A stretch of DNA of 29,587 nucleotides from a virus: the IMG/VR virus record IMGVR_UViG_3300033995_000688, positions 1-29,587 of that record; one strand, written 5' to 3'. Below, piece after piece: positions 1 through 7,845 of this stretch (positions are counted from its first letter, which is position 1; every line of letters starts with the position of its first letter). The notes beneath the pieces were generated by a model. It had not been told where the DNA came from. It ran no database searches and saw only the letters and a list, made by a program, of their open reading frames with translations. The position numbers and the translations under genes are program-made.

Positions 1-127
1 AGTACTTCCTCACTACACCCTGAAACACTGCCCATGCCTTCGTGGATGCTGGTATCGCGAACGGTCGATTCTTTTGGAACTCGAGAATCTTGCCATAAGG
101 CGCCGCGATGCTGATCACATACTCGTA
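1..127. repeat. Terminal direct repeat, left copy (circular closure)
   Basis: These 127 bases are identical to 29461-29587. They lie inside the gp10-like tail gene, which has no stop when read through the junction from 373 to 1 and on into 29460-29450. A repeat exactly one large assembler k-mer long is the usual mark of a circular or circularly permuted genome assembled to closure. It is less likely to be a physical terminal repeat, because it falls in the middle of a coding sequence. The unique length is 29,460 bp. Confidence 0.95.
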
Positions 128-373
128 ATCGTTGACTTTGCCAATCGTGATCGATGTCCGCAGGAATCCTGTTCGCACAGCTGGTGCTTGTCCTGGCGCG
201 GATGCTTGATAGACTGTTCCGCCGACCTTGTAGCGTCGTCCTGACTTCGCACCTGTCATCAGTGCGATCATGCCGGTGTAGCTAGCGCTCACCGCATTCT
301 GGAGAAAAATAGCCAGCATGCGAAAACGTTGCTCCGCATCGTCAAAGCCGGACAGGTCGACCTTGACGGTCAC
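1..373 (-). CDS. HK97 gp10-like tail-completion protein (main part, crosses the circular junction)
   Basis: Read through the junction this is a 127-residue protein starting at GTG 373 and ending at TGA 29452-29450. The GTG overlaps the stop of the upstream Ig-like gene as GTGA, which fixes the start. The protein shows RTGFLRTSI and then PYGKILEFQ and RPFAIPAS, the pattern of HK97 gp10-type proteins that sit at the head-tail interface and complete the tail top. The position directly before the tail-terminator candidate and major tail protein agrees. In this linear window the C-terminal Phe-Asn-Gly and stop are found only at the right end. Family assignment rests on motif and gene order, not on a search. 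Confidence 0.8.
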   Translation of the reverse strand, partial: MTVKVDLSGFDDAEQRFRMLAIFLQNAVSASYTGMIALMTGAKSGRRYKVGGTVYQASAPGQAPAVRTGFLRTSITIGKVNDYEYVISIAAPYGKILEFQKNRPFAIPASTKAWAVFQGVVRKY

Positions 374-726
374 GGTGCTAGGACCTCGATGAGCAGTGGA
401 CCGAAGCGTCGCACGGTAGTCGACACGGTGAAGGACAAAGTCAGACGCACGACAGCTGCTGTCGGGTATGCAGCAGGGTTCAGAACCGTCACAATGCCCT
501 GTGAGGACAGAGACTTCGTGAGCGTGGCTGTTCCTGTCACGAAGCTATACGCGACGCCTGTGGCAGCATTCGTGTATGTCGCCGCAAGAGTGCCTGTCGT
601 GATGTCAATCGGTGAGCCGTTTGAATCCACCAATCGCACCACGTACGTGTGCCAGTCACCCGTCCAGGCTGCGAGCTGCACAACCTGTTCCGGATCTTCG
701 GTGATGTTGATGATGTTCACACTCAT
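370..726 (-). CDS. Small Ig-like (BppU-type) virion protein
   Basis: A 118-residue protein. It starts at ATG 726, overlapping the fibre gene stop as ATGA, and its own stop overlaps the next GTG as GTGA. Residues about 30-116 (VRLVDSNGSPIDITTGT ... RRFGPLLIEV) resemble the C-terminal domain of the preceding 695-residue fibre (VQVTDANGTGIDITGAT ... QIFGPLRLYV). Both have a conserved IDIT turn and a closing FGPL strand. This fits the all-beta N-terminal domains of baseplate proteins such as BppU, which join receptor-binding proteins to a baseplate. It is probably a fibre partner or a duplicated domain. Exact function is unknown. Confidence 0.7.
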   Translation of the reverse strand: MSVNIINITEDPEQVVQLAAWTGDWHTYVVRLVDSNGSPIDITTGTLAATYTNAATGVAYSFVTGTATLTKSLSSQGIVTVLNPAAYPTAAVVRLTLSFTVSTTVRRFGPLLIEVLAP

Positions 727-2810
727 ACTGGCCTCACATACAATCTCAATGGTCCAAAGATCTGCGTGTCGGTCGCTCCGGTTGTCCTGGTCACAAGAAC
801 AGTGTACGTGCCAGACGTCGCGGTCACCGTAGTCGTGAGACCAAATGTCAGGCGCCCATTGTCCGCGTACGTGGCGGTTCCACTGTATGTGGCCACGAGT
901 GTCCCCGCTGAACTGTAGACCTTCGCGGAGACGGTCGCGCCAGTGATGTCGATGCCAGTGCCATTTGCGTCAGTGACCTGGACATCGATGGAAGTAGCGG
1001 TGCCCACATTGACATCGAGCGGCTGATCAGCGCCCAAACCATCAGCCAGGAGTTGATAAGGCCCGATGTGAACGCTGGTCGCAGCTGACACAGGCGTCAA
1101 CAGATCTGCGGAAATGTAGTCTGTCCCGTTGTGAAGTAGCGCGCCAGAGAGCTCGGAAGCAGCTGCTGTTGAATCGACAATCGCGTGGACATTAGCCTGG
1201 ATGTGGAACGATGTCCCGACATCCACAGGACGATTGTCAACCGTTGTCTTTAGTGTTCGTGCTCCAAACGTGCTTGCTGTTGTGTGCGAGGTGTACGGCT
1301 CATCCCACACCGCTGCCGCTGTCTGCGCTGCCGTCAAACCACCAGAGGAAAGTGTAACGGTCAAGACTGCTCCATTTGTACCAGACGCACCACGCACCAC
1401 GATCGTGACATCAGAAGCACCTGCGGCGAAAGCGGCGTTAGGCACATCAAGCCGATACACGCCCGGCACTAGGCTCGACGATATCTCGGCAAAGCCACCA
1501 GATGTCCACGCGCCTGTAGGTGTCTGCGTGACCAGCGTGATAGGTGTAGGTGCTTCTCGGTTGCGGACGTAGTAGGCCGCTAGACCGGAGGTGGCAAAAG
1601 TCAAGCCTGTCACGCCGAGGTAGAGCTCGATGCTTTGTGAGGTGGACGCTGGAGCGATGGTGATGGCGGATGCGTTGCGCTCGGTTGGGAAGTACTGACT
1701 GTTATCACTTTCAATCTTAGACTCAACAGCACCGACTGTCGGGTTACCAGTCCACGTATTGTTGTAGAAGTCTACTAGTGGTGCACCAGTGGTTGAACCT
1801 GCCCCGATTAACGGTGAACCTGTCGCAGGTGCATACCAAGGTAACGTGCTAAATCCTTGCATCCTACTAGCACCGTAATCGAGTACAGGCGTAGCGGCAA
1901 TGGTATTTGTGGTTGGCAAAATATTTGTAAACGGCGTAGCTGCGATAACGACATTATTAGTTTGAGTAACAGTCATTGTGCTGGCATTGTTATTCCAGAT
2001 ACCTCTACCTGTACCACCAGTAAAAACATTGTTTCTAAAAATATTAGATGTTCCGGAAGCAATTGCAGGATTCGTGAAGACAAATGCCGCCTGTCCATTA
2101 CCCAAATACATTGAGTTATATGAAGATATTCCGGTGAACTGATTTGCAGTTGCACCAGAAATAAATCCACCAACATTTTCGTACAAACATATAGAATCAA
2201 TAATAGAAATATTTGCATTGTGTGGAGCAGTAGTCTGTGTATTCACAGTGACAAAAATGCAATATGCAGAATAAATAGAACAGCGATTTATTGAAATGTT
2301 GTTTTTGCCATCAGGCAATATGAAAACTAACCCTGAATTTGTACTTTCGGTATTACTTGTAATGACACATCTAAGAACAGATAAATTACCACCTGTCATT
2401 TTTAACACACCGCCAGAAGCGACTACTGCTGTTGTGTAACCATTGATGTACAAATCCTGTATGTCAATATAATCAGCCGTAACCGTCATAGTTACTGCCG
2501 CTGTTGGGTTGGTTGTATCAACTATGTAATTTGTGATTCTGACAGCACCAACGCTTCCAGATGTCCAGTTACGTGTGAATGTTGGGTCACCGTAAATCTT
2601 GACAGTGTTACCTGATGTACCACTTGCACCTCCATAGGTGATAGTGCCTCTATACGTGCCGGGAGCAATCCACACAGTATCACCAGCGGCTAACCCCGGA
2701 TTTGTACCAGACGCAACACCTAAAGCAAATGCAGGAGTAGCCCAAGGGGTAGTTGTGCTTGTGCCGTTGTTTGAATTGCTTCCGTATGGAGCCACATAAT
2801 ACGTTGCCAT
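723..2810 (-). CDS. Tail fibre/spike with right-handed beta-helix and C-terminal Ig-like domain
   Basis: A 695-residue protein. The ATG shares its first base with the stop of the upstream gene (TAATG at 2810). Residues 1-60 begin MATYYVAPYGSNSNNGTS, the typical opening of secreted and phage parallel beta-helix proteins, and contain AAGDTVWIAPGTYRG. Residues about 60-330 have repeated Asn-rich turns and alternating hydrophobics (DIQDLYINGY, NISINRCSIY, NNVFTGGTGRGIW). Residues about 370-560 form linkers. The last 90 residues form an Ig-like domain paralogous to the next gene. No catalytic residues could be assigned, so receptor binding or polysaccharide degradation are both possible. Bases about 1850-2560 are much richer in A+T than the rest of the genome, pointing to exchange of the helix part. 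Confidence 0.75.
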   Translation of the reverse strand: MATYYVAPYGSNSNNGTSTTTPWATPAFALGVASGTNPGLAAGDTVWIAPGTYRGTITYGGASGTSGNTVKIYGDPTFTRNWTSGSVGAVRITNYIVDTTNPTAAVTMTVTADYIDIQDLYINGYTTAVVASGGVLKMTGGNLSVLRCVITSNTESTNSGLVFILPDGKNNISINRCSIYSAYCIFVTVNTQTTAPHNANISIIDSICLYENVGGFISGATANQFTGISSYNSMYLGNGQAAFVFTNPAIASGTSNIFRNNVFTGGTGRGIWNNNASTMTVTQTNNVVIAATPFTNILPTTNTIAATPVLDYGASRMQGFSTLPWYAPATGSPLIGAGSTTGAPLVDFYNNTWTGNPTVGAVESKIESDNSQYFPTERNASAITIAPASTSQSIELYLGVTGLTFATSGLAAYYVRNREAPTPITLVTQTPTGAWTSGGFAEISSSLVPGVYRLDVPNAAFAAGASDVTIVVRGASGTNGAVLTVTLSSGGLTAAQTAAAVWDEPYTSHTTASTFGARTLKTTVDNRPVDVGTSFHIQANVHAIVDSTAAASELSGALLHNGTDYISADLLTPVSAATSVHIGPYQLLADGLGADQPLDVNVGTATSIDVQVTDANGTGIDITGATVSAKVYSSAGTLVATYSGTATYADNGRLTFGLTTTVTATSGTYTVLVTRTTGATDTQIFGPLRLYVRPV

Positions 2811-3037
2811 TATTCAGCCGTCCCCGCTACGATTTCTTGAGCCATTACAACTGCAAACTGGTTTGAATAGTTCTGCTGAAACTGCACATCCTGCGTGACC
2901 CACCAACCGAACACGCTCGTACCATCAGGGCCAAACGTTGCAAGGATATTCCCCGCATCATCGGTAATGTCACCGAAGACAATCCAATCACCGGGGCTGA
3001 GGGGATTAGGCTCCAGCCGGTAGTTTTGCAGGTTCAT
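2810..3037 (-). CDS. Small protein of unknown function before the fibre
   Basis: A 75-residue protein. ATG 3037 overlaps the upstream stop as ATGA and its stop shares a base with the fibre start (TAATG). It is rich in aromatic and acidic residues (GDWIVFGDITDDAGNIL, FGWWVTQDVQFQQNYS) and has no membrane segment or cysteine. Tight coupling on both sides suggests it belongs to the fibre or lysis block, perhaps as a fibre adaptor or chaperone. I do not recognise a family. Confidence 0.65.
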   Translation of the reverse strand: MNLQNYRLEPNPLSPGDWIVFGDITDDAGNILATFGPDGTSVFGWWVTQDVQFQQNYSNQFAVVMAQEIVAGTAE

Positions 3038-3285
3038 TTGCCCACCTTCAACGCGTTCATCTGCGTACCGCTAAAAGGCATCGTGAGGAACGCCAGCACA
3101 CTGCTCACCGCAGCAGAGACACCAGCCGCTACCGCCTTCGAGCCGTAGAGTGCCAGCACTGCGCCGAGCTCGCTGAGGTCGTGTGCTTCAGATGTCCGGA
3201 CGCCATCGCCAAAGACCGAGGTAAAAGCAGCTGTAAAAGCCACGATCACAACGACCACGAGTCTTTTAATTGAAATAGAGTTCAT
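3034..3285 (-). CDS. Small membrane protein, holin candidate
   Basis: An 83-residue protein. A first hydrophobic segment at about residues 9-25 (LVVVVIVAFTAAFTSVF) follows a basic start, and a second lies at about 52-68 (AAGVSAAVSSVLAFLTM). The middle is acidic and the C-terminus basic. Two membrane passes in a very small protein encoded next to a coiled-coil membrane protein is the usual look of phage holins, which time lysis by permeabilising the inner membrane. ATG 3285 is fixed by an ATGA overlap with the upstream stop. The endolysin lies elsewhere on the circle (20597-21142), so the holin role is an inference. Confidence 0.6.
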   Translation of the reverse strand: MNSISIKRLVVVVIVAFTAAFTSVFGDGVRTSEAHDLSELGAVLALYGSKAVAAGVSAAVSSVLAFLTMPFSGTQMNALKVGK

Positions 3286-3509
3286 CTGTTTATGACTGCC
3301 TCCAACGCGCTGACCTTGTTCTCAAGTTTACCGAGCCGTTGCTCAATGCGGCGCACTTCCTGCTGCTGTCCATCGAGCGTCGAGATGATGTGTGCCACCT
3401 GAGTCTCCAGGCGCGTCAGCCTGACCTGCAATGCCACCCAAGCGGCACCGATACTCACCGTCGTGATAAAAGCTTGGATACCGATCTGCACCCACATCTC
3501 TGGACTCAT
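3282..3509 (-). CDS. Membrane-anchored coiled-coil protein (XhlA/holin-partner-like)
   Basis: A 75-residue protein with one N-terminal membrane segment (about residues 8-28, IGIQAFITTVSIGAAWVALQ). A heptad-rich region follows at about 32-72 (LTRLETQVAHI, VRRIEQRLGKLENKVSALE). The layout resembles hemolysin-XhlA-type and other small phage lysis accessory proteins, where the anchor and coiled coil occur together beside a holin. The start at ATG 3509 has GGAG seven bases upstream. It is coupled to the next gene by ATGA. The role in lysis is inferred from topology and neighbour. Confidence 0.65.
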   Translation of the reverse strand: MSPEMWVQIGIQAFITTVSIGAAWVALQVRLTRLETQVAHIISTLDGQQQEVRRIEQRLGKLENKVSALEAVINR

Positions 3510-3580
3510 AGACTACTCCACCAATGACTTCACCTTTATCATGGTGCGATGGAGTCGAAGCTTGCACCACGCAGTCGATA

Positions 3581-3609
3581 TACGTGCGGTTACGTGCGAA
3601 ATACGTGCG
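3581..3609 (-). repeat. Three short tandem-spaced CGCACGTA repeats
   Basis: On the minus strand CGCACGTA occurs three times, at 3609-3602, 3598-3591 and 3588-3581. Centre spacings are 11 and 10 bp, about one helical turn. They start directly after the stop codon of the head-completion gene (3612-3610), in a 100-base gap that otherwise shows no gene. Such phasing suits a protein-binding site, but no function is shown by the sequence. Confidence 0.6.
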
Positions 3610-3990
3610 CTACCCGTTTGTCCTGGCGCGAAGTCCGATGGTTTGACTGACTGCGTTGGTGTGGCCGTAGTCTGATCCGATGACCTCATAGTATGGCGCG
3701 AGGTTCTGAGGATTTCCGCTGGTGTATATCCTGTCATCTGCCTTGACCTCGATGTCAGGTGAGCATGTGAGCGTCCATGTGCCAGACTGCTCGATCATGC
3801 CGCCGACCACGCCTTCGGTATCGCCGGTGTTACTTATGGTGCCACGGATCTCAGCGACCTGTATCCAGTGCTGTGACACGCCACCGATGCCATCCGCTTG
3901 ATTGACGGTCCGCCAGATCGCGACACGGTCAGCGTACGAATACGCCTGGATCGCGTTCTTGAGCGCGTTGCTGTAAGCTGCCGGGATCAT
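3610..3990 (-). CDS. Head closure / head-tail stopper protein
   Basis: A 126-residue protein. Its ATG 3990 overlaps the stop of the connector gene as ATGA. It opens with helical sequence (IPAAYSNALKNAIQ), then YADRVAIWRTVNQADGIGG and a beta-rich body ending GLRARTNG. This is the pattern of SPP1 gp16 / HK97 gp7-type stoppers (bent beta-barrel with N-terminal extension), which seal the head after packaging. Size and the place immediately after the connector support this. Assignment is by gene order and overall look. Confidence 0.65.
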   Translation of the reverse strand: MIPAAYSNALKNAIQAYSYADRVAIWRTVNQADGIGGVSQHWIQVAEIRGTISNTGDTEGVVGGMIEQSGTWTLTCSPDIEVKADDRIYTSGNPQNLAPYYEVIGSDYGHTNAVSQTIGLRARTNG

Positions 3991-4475
3991 ACGAACACCA
4001 TCGGGCTGAAGCGCTTCGCCTGGTCGAGACAGTGCTCACGGAGCACGGCCATCTTAGCATCGACCTGACCATCCTTGACGTCAATGAGGTGCGTGATGCT
4101 GGACGCTTTGCGAATCCAGCCCTGTCGCGCAGCTGTGCGGATGTCATAGCGTTCATTGTTGGCGGGACCGATGTCCTGCCACAAGAGGTCACCACTGCCA
4201 TCATTGACGCTGTAGCCGGTTGTCCTGGTCCACTGTGGGAACTGCGGTTCCGTGGCGCTCGATGTCCCTGCGATGACGCACTGATAGAGTCTGCCATTCG
4301 CTACGGTCGGGATGATGATGTCGCCGACGACGAAGGCTGTGGATGCAGACCAGACAGCCCAGCGAGCGTGATCGTCCACGAGCTGCTGTAGTGCAGTCGA
4401 ATCGAGGAACGGATACTGGTCGGATGCGGTCATCCATGCGAGTCGGTCGAGTGCTTGAGTTCTTGTGAGTGGCAT
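3987..4475 (-). CDS. Head-tail connector with inserted carbohydrate-binding-like domain
   Basis: A 162-residue protein. The outer parts (residues 1-40 and 105-162) are helical, as in HK97 gp6-type connectors that dock under the portal. Between them, residues about 42-103 form a beta module: WSASTAFVVGDIIIP, GRLYQCVIAGTSSATEP and DGSGDLLWQDIG. This motif (Y/F-x-VGD-x-x-x-P ... YxCxxAGTS ... DGxxxWxxIG) is familiar from many phage structural proteins. Here it would project outside the capsid near the neck. ATG 4475 has AGGATG upstream, just after the capsid-gene terminator. Confidence 0.6.
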   Translation of the reverse strand: MPLTRTQALDRLAWMTASDQYPFLDSTALQQLVDDHARWAVWSASTAFVVGDIIIPTVANGRLYQCVIAGTSSATEPQFPQWTRTTGYSVNDGSGDLLWQDIGPANNERYDIRTAARQGWIRKASSITHLIDVKDGQVDAKMAVLREHCLDQAKRFSPMVFV

Positions 4476-4490
4476 GTGTACATCCTAAAA

Positions 4491-4520
4491 ACAAAAAGGG
4501 AACGGGATAACCCGCTCCCC
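4491..4520 (-). terminator. Rho-independent terminator after the capsid gene
   Basis: Read on the minus strand, a stem formed by 4519-4511 and 4506-4498 (one internal mismatch, loop TTAT) is followed by TTTTTG at 4497-4492. It lies 22 bases past the capsid stop and just upstream of the connector start. It probably ends part of the capsid transcripts, so that capsid is made in excess over the neck and tail genes that follow. Confidence 0.75.
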
Positions 4521-4541
4521 TTGACTGCGAAGTCAGACAGC

Positions 4542-5837
4542 CTACGAAGCGGCTGCCTGGAGAACGATGATGGAACCAGGAACCTGATCGGCCACTGTTG
4601 CGGTGACGTTTCCGACATCGAAGCAGTTGAACGCATATCTCTCAGTCGCTTTGAACGTTAGCGCGTCCTCAATGAACTTGACCTGGTCACTGACTTCGAC
4701 TGATACACCACGACGATCGCCGAACGCGACACCCTTGGAGAGATCTCCGAGGACTGCCATCGTCTTGGATACACCGGTTGCGCTTGGCATGTTCTGAACG
4801 AACGAGATCGGGATACCGAAGAGTGTTGGTTCAGGACCGTAAGCATTCTGGATGTCCATGATCGAGTTCCCAGAGAGGGCGATCAGCTTGTCTGCGACGC
4901 CGTTGTAGAACACCTGCTTGTGCATGTACCAGCGTGGTTGCGTGGCATATGGCTGAAGCTTTGCGACCATGCTCTGGAAGTTCGCGAGCGTGAAGCTCGA
5001 GAGGTTGGTCTGTGAACCGGAAGGACCGACGACCATCGAGGCGATGCTGGAGAAGGTTCCAGAGAGGGCCTTGATGCGTGGCATGATTCCGGTGATGGAA
5101 CCATAGGTGCTCGTGCCATCGCCTTGGAATGCAGCTGCATCCTCAGCAAGTGCGAGACCGTATGCGAAGTCCTGCGCCAATGTGGCGCCGAAGTCGATGA
5201 CGGTGTCTTCGTTCAGTTCCTTGGACACGACGGTCAGGATCGCGAGTTTCTTCGCGGTCAATGCGACCTGTGTGAAGGTGATGTCACTCGCGGTGATGGC
5301 GGTTGCTTCACCAGGGTAATAGGTCGTGGTGCTGGTCGATGCGTTCGGGACATTGAGGACGTCAGATGTCATCGGATAGATGCGGCTGTAACGACGTGCG
5401 ATACCGTACTCGTTGCGAAGCCAGATCAGGCTGGACGAAACGATTTCAGGAACGGTGAATCCACCCTGTCCATTATCGCCTTCGGTCTGTGCCTTGACGC
5501 CATGCTCGTTGCACCATTGTGCAGCCTTTGCATTGCCGAGGACCGTACCGCGAACCCACTGGCCGAATGCGTATGCTTTGAAGTCAGCCTCAGCCTTTGG
5601 TCCAGGGAATGGATTCCGGACAACACTGCCGGACTTCCATGGCTCAGACTTTGGCGCTTCAGATGCGACAGGAGCAGGTACGGAGCCGAACTCCTTGAGC
5701 ATGTCGATGCGCTCAGAGAGAGACTTTGCAGATGCGTGGAGGCGATGGGCTTCGGCCATGTCGCCGCCATTGATGAGGACTTCTTTTGCAGCTGCGATAG
5801 TGGACTGTCGCTGTGCTTCGAGTTGTTCAATATTCAT
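4542..5837 (-). CDS. Major capsid protein (HK97 fold)
   Basis: A 431-residue protein. Residues 1-50 are a charged helix (NIEQLEAQRQSTIAAAKEVL, KSLSERIDMLKEFG) like the HK97 delta/scaffold region removed by the protease. The mature part begins around residue 70-110 with PFPGPKAEADFKAYAFGQW and shows the family landmarks GGFTVPEIVSSSLIWLRNE, FTQVALTAKKLAILTVVSKEL and GVAFGDRRGVSVEVSDQVKF. ATG 5837 shares its A with the protease stop (TAATG), and GGAG lies about nine bases upstream. The gene follows portal, MuF and protease in the normal order. A terminator follows at once. Confidence 0.93.
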   Translation of the reverse strand: MNIEQLEAQRQSTIAAAKEVLINGGDMAEAHRLHASAKSLSERIDMLKEFGSVPAPVASEAPKSEPWKSGSVVRNPFPGPKAEADFKAYAFGQWVRGTVLGNAKAAQWCNEHGVKAQTEGDNGQGGFTVPEIVSSSLIWLRNEYGIARRYSRIYPMTSDVLNVPNASTSTTTYYPGEATAITASDITFTQVALTAKKLAILTVVSKELNEDTVIDFGATLAQDFAYGLALAEDAAAFQGDGTSTYGSITGIMPRIKALSGTFSSIASMVVGPSGSQTNLSSFTLANFQSMVAKLQPYATQPRWYMHKQVFYNGVADKLIALSGNSIMDIQNAYGPEPTLFGIPISFVQNMPSATGVSKTMAVLGDLSKGVAFGDRRGVSVEVSDQVKFIEDALTFKATERYAFNCFDVGNVTATVADQVPGSIIVLQAAAS

Positions 5838-6823
5838 TAGGATAACTCCAGGATCATGAGCTGGCGGAGGAGAGCGTTCTTCGCTTCGTCCACTTCGCTC
5901 GGTTGGTCGACGATGGTTACATCTTCGCTCGACGCTTCATCCCGAAGCTCGGACCAGATGGTTTTTGCGAATCTTAGCGACTCGCTACGTGAGAGACGAA
6001 CTGCATCCCGCAGACGTCGCTCCACTTCTCGAATGGATGTCGGTCGCTCGTGCTTCGACTTCATCGATTGCACTTCCGCTGCCGGATCCTTAAGATTTGC
6101 TGTAAGTTCTTTGGCCTTCGATGCGAACGCATCGATGATGGCGTCGATGTGTCCTCGACCGAGACCAGCATCGAGAGCGGCCATCATGCCAGCACAGAGG
6201 CGATCATAGAGTGCCTCGATGCCTTCATGGACCATCTCTGCTGCCAGATCTCCGTAGACGTTCTCAACGAATGTCGCCACGTCTTCACCAGGCGCGACTG
6301 GAATCATCATCTCTTCTTCTTCCATGCCATCCTCCATGTCGCCATACATGTCCTTCAACGACTTGACCATGTTCATCGGTTCAGCAGGTGTCGGTGTGAG
6401 CGATGCCTCACCGATTGGCCAGCGTGTGATTTCGTAGCGGCCATCGGCCATCTTCTTCCGCTCGACCATGTGACCCGTGGCGCCGCTGGAATATCCAAGC
6501 TTGCCAGACTTCGCGAGTTCTTGGATCATCTTCTGATACTGGTCAGCCATCTCGACCTGGCTCTCATACCAGAGGCCCTTGTCGTCCATGGTGATGTAGC
6601 CGGTTCCGATGCGTGACTTTCCGACCTGCTTGTCCTGGCCGTGATGATAGTAGAGGTTCATCGGAACACGCTCGCCAGACTTCATCGGACGACCGAAGTC
6701 AGTCGACGCAGTGAAGTAATCGCCCTCGAGGTCGGCGCCGCCGAAGCGCACCAGGTAACCACGCACACGACCAGAATCGTCTGCCTTGATCGCATCGCCA
6801 AAGGACACCATAGTCTGCATCAT
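5837..6823 (-). CDS. Prohead protease (HK97/U35 family) with acidic C-terminal extension
   Basis: A 328-residue protein. The protease domain covers about residues 1-150: RGYLVRFG, a candidate catalytic His in LYYHHGQDKQVG (60-61), a candidate Ser in GYSSGATGH (112-113) and the closing WPIGEASLTPTPAEP. It cleaves the capsid scaffold region during maturation. Residues about 165-185 are very acidic and Met-rich (GDMEDGMEEEEMM), and the rest is helical. The extension may act as internal scaffold, since no separate scaffold gene is seen. The start is ATG 6823 (ATGA overlap with the MuF stop). A second ATG directly after it (6820) has the better distance to AAGGAG. Confidence 0.88.
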   Translation of the reverse strand: MMQTMVSFGDAIKADDSGRVRGYLVRFGGADLEGDYFTASTDFGRPMKSGERVPMNLYYHHGQDKQVGKSRIGTGYITMDDKGLWYESQVEMADQYQKMIQELAKSGKLGYSSGATGHMVERKKMADGRYEITRWPIGEASLTPTPAEPMNMVKSLKDMYGDMEDGMEEEEMMIPVAPGEDVATFVENVYGDLAAEMVHEGIEALYDRLCAGMMAALDAGLGRGHIDAIIDAFASKAKELTANLKDPAAEVQSMKSKHERPTSIREVERRLRDAVRLSRSESLRFAKTIWSELRDEASSEDVTIVDQPSEVDEAKNALLRQLMILELS

Positions 6824-7845
6824 AACTCCTTGACCGGCACGACCACGGCCTGTGGTCCCCACTGATTATCCTGCACCACTTTGCCGAATGCACTCAATGG
6901 TGTGCCTGTCTCATACAAACGATACCGTGAAGGTCCTAAGACCTGCCGACGCTCCGCCTCACTCAACATCCTGAACTGCTCTTCCTTGTCCGGCATCTCT
7001 TCCGGTTCATCAAAACTGCCTGGCGGCAGTCCTGCGAGTTCACTGTATGTCGGGCAGATTGGAATGACCGTACATCTACAGTTTGGATGCGAAGGTACAA
7101 CATCTGCAACAGGATTCGGATCGCCATGTAGCGACCAGCACACAGGGCACACGTTCACATCACCAGCTGAGATGCGACGCCAGCCACGAACGATGCTGAG
7201 ATTCGCCTCGAAGGTCTGTCGCTGTGCTTCGCGGTTCGCTCGAATCATCTCTGTTCGTGCGATGGTAGCAGCTCGTGAAGGAGCGAGAGTTTCGTACGTC
7301 CTTGCCATGCGTCGTGCGACCTGCAGAGGATTGAGACCCTGCGCGATGCCGATGGTGACATGGTCCAAAGCAAATGGACCGATAGCCTCGAACAGCACTC
7401 CAAGCGGTGAACCGTCAGCGGCGAAGCCAACGACGTTGGTTATCGCTTCGACGGGGAGCCGGTTCCACATCAGATCAGCCGTGAGCGACACTGACGAAGG
7501 AACACCCGCGACTGCTCGCACGAGATCCTCCTGAATGTCCAGCGACAGCTGTATGGCGCGTCGTTGTCCGCCTGTTGCGATGTCGGTCGCTTGTGGCGCC
7601 CATCGTGCGACTTCATCAGCCATCTGGACATTGAGCGCCTCGAGGCGGAGCATGTACTCAGAGAGACCACTGATGTCCTCACCTGCTGCCTGTGCCTCCT
7701 CGATGGCGGCTGTCACCGCTTCGAGGCGCTTGAGGTTGTCAGCCTGGAGGACACCGTACGTCCTGCTCATCTCAGCGAGAGCAGCGTTCTCACGGTATCG
7801 GAGCTTGTTCCTGTAGCTCTCGTTGACTTGATAGATATCAGGCAT
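6820..7845 (-). CDS. MuF-type minor head / head morphogenesis protein
   Basis: A 341-residue protein. The C-terminal MuF domain is recognisable: SRAATIARTEMIRANREAQRQ (about 190-210), then GWRRISAGDVNVCPVCWSLHG with CPVC at 233-236 and HPNCRCTVIPI with the paired cysteines at 256-258. These residues form the conserved core of Mu gpF / SPP1 gp7-like proteins, which bind the portal and are packaged in small numbers. ATG 7845 overlaps the portal stop by eight bases. The last 65 residues (LPPGSFDEPEEMP and on) follow the core domain and have no recognised partner. Confidence 0.88.
   Translation of the reverse strand: MPDIYQVNESYRNKLRYRENAALAEMSRTYGVLQADNLKRLEAVTAAIEEAQAAGEDISGLSEYMLRLEALNVQMADEVARWAPQATDIATGGQRRAIQLSLDIQEDLVRAVAGVPSSVSLTADLMWNRLPVEAITNVVGFAADGSPLGVLFEAIGPFALDHVTIGIAQGLNPLQVARRMARTYETLAPSRAATIARTEMIRANREAQRQTFEANLSIVRGWRRISAGDVNVCPVCWSLHGDPNPVADVVPSHPNCRCTVIPICPTYSELAGLPPGSFDEPEEMPDKEEQFRMLSEAERRQVLGPSRYRLYETGTPLSAFGKVVQDNQWGPQAVVVPVKEL

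Noticed and set aside
3581-3609. Short repeats as a CRISPR array
   Set aside because: Repeats of eight bases spaced by two or three bases are far too short; no cas genes.
3513-3737. Minus-strand open frame bridging the stopper gene and the 100-base gap
   Set aside because: Mostly a shadow of the stopper gene in another frame; no start signal or family pattern.
5124-5840. Plus-strand open frame of 238 codons opposite the capsid gene
   Set aside because: Entirely antisense to a clear HK97 capsid gene; Cys/Arg-rich shadow translation.
6050-6616. Plus-strand open frame of 188 codons opposite the protease gene
   Set aside because: Antisense shadow with His/Arg/Cys-rich sequence and no promoter or ribosome site.
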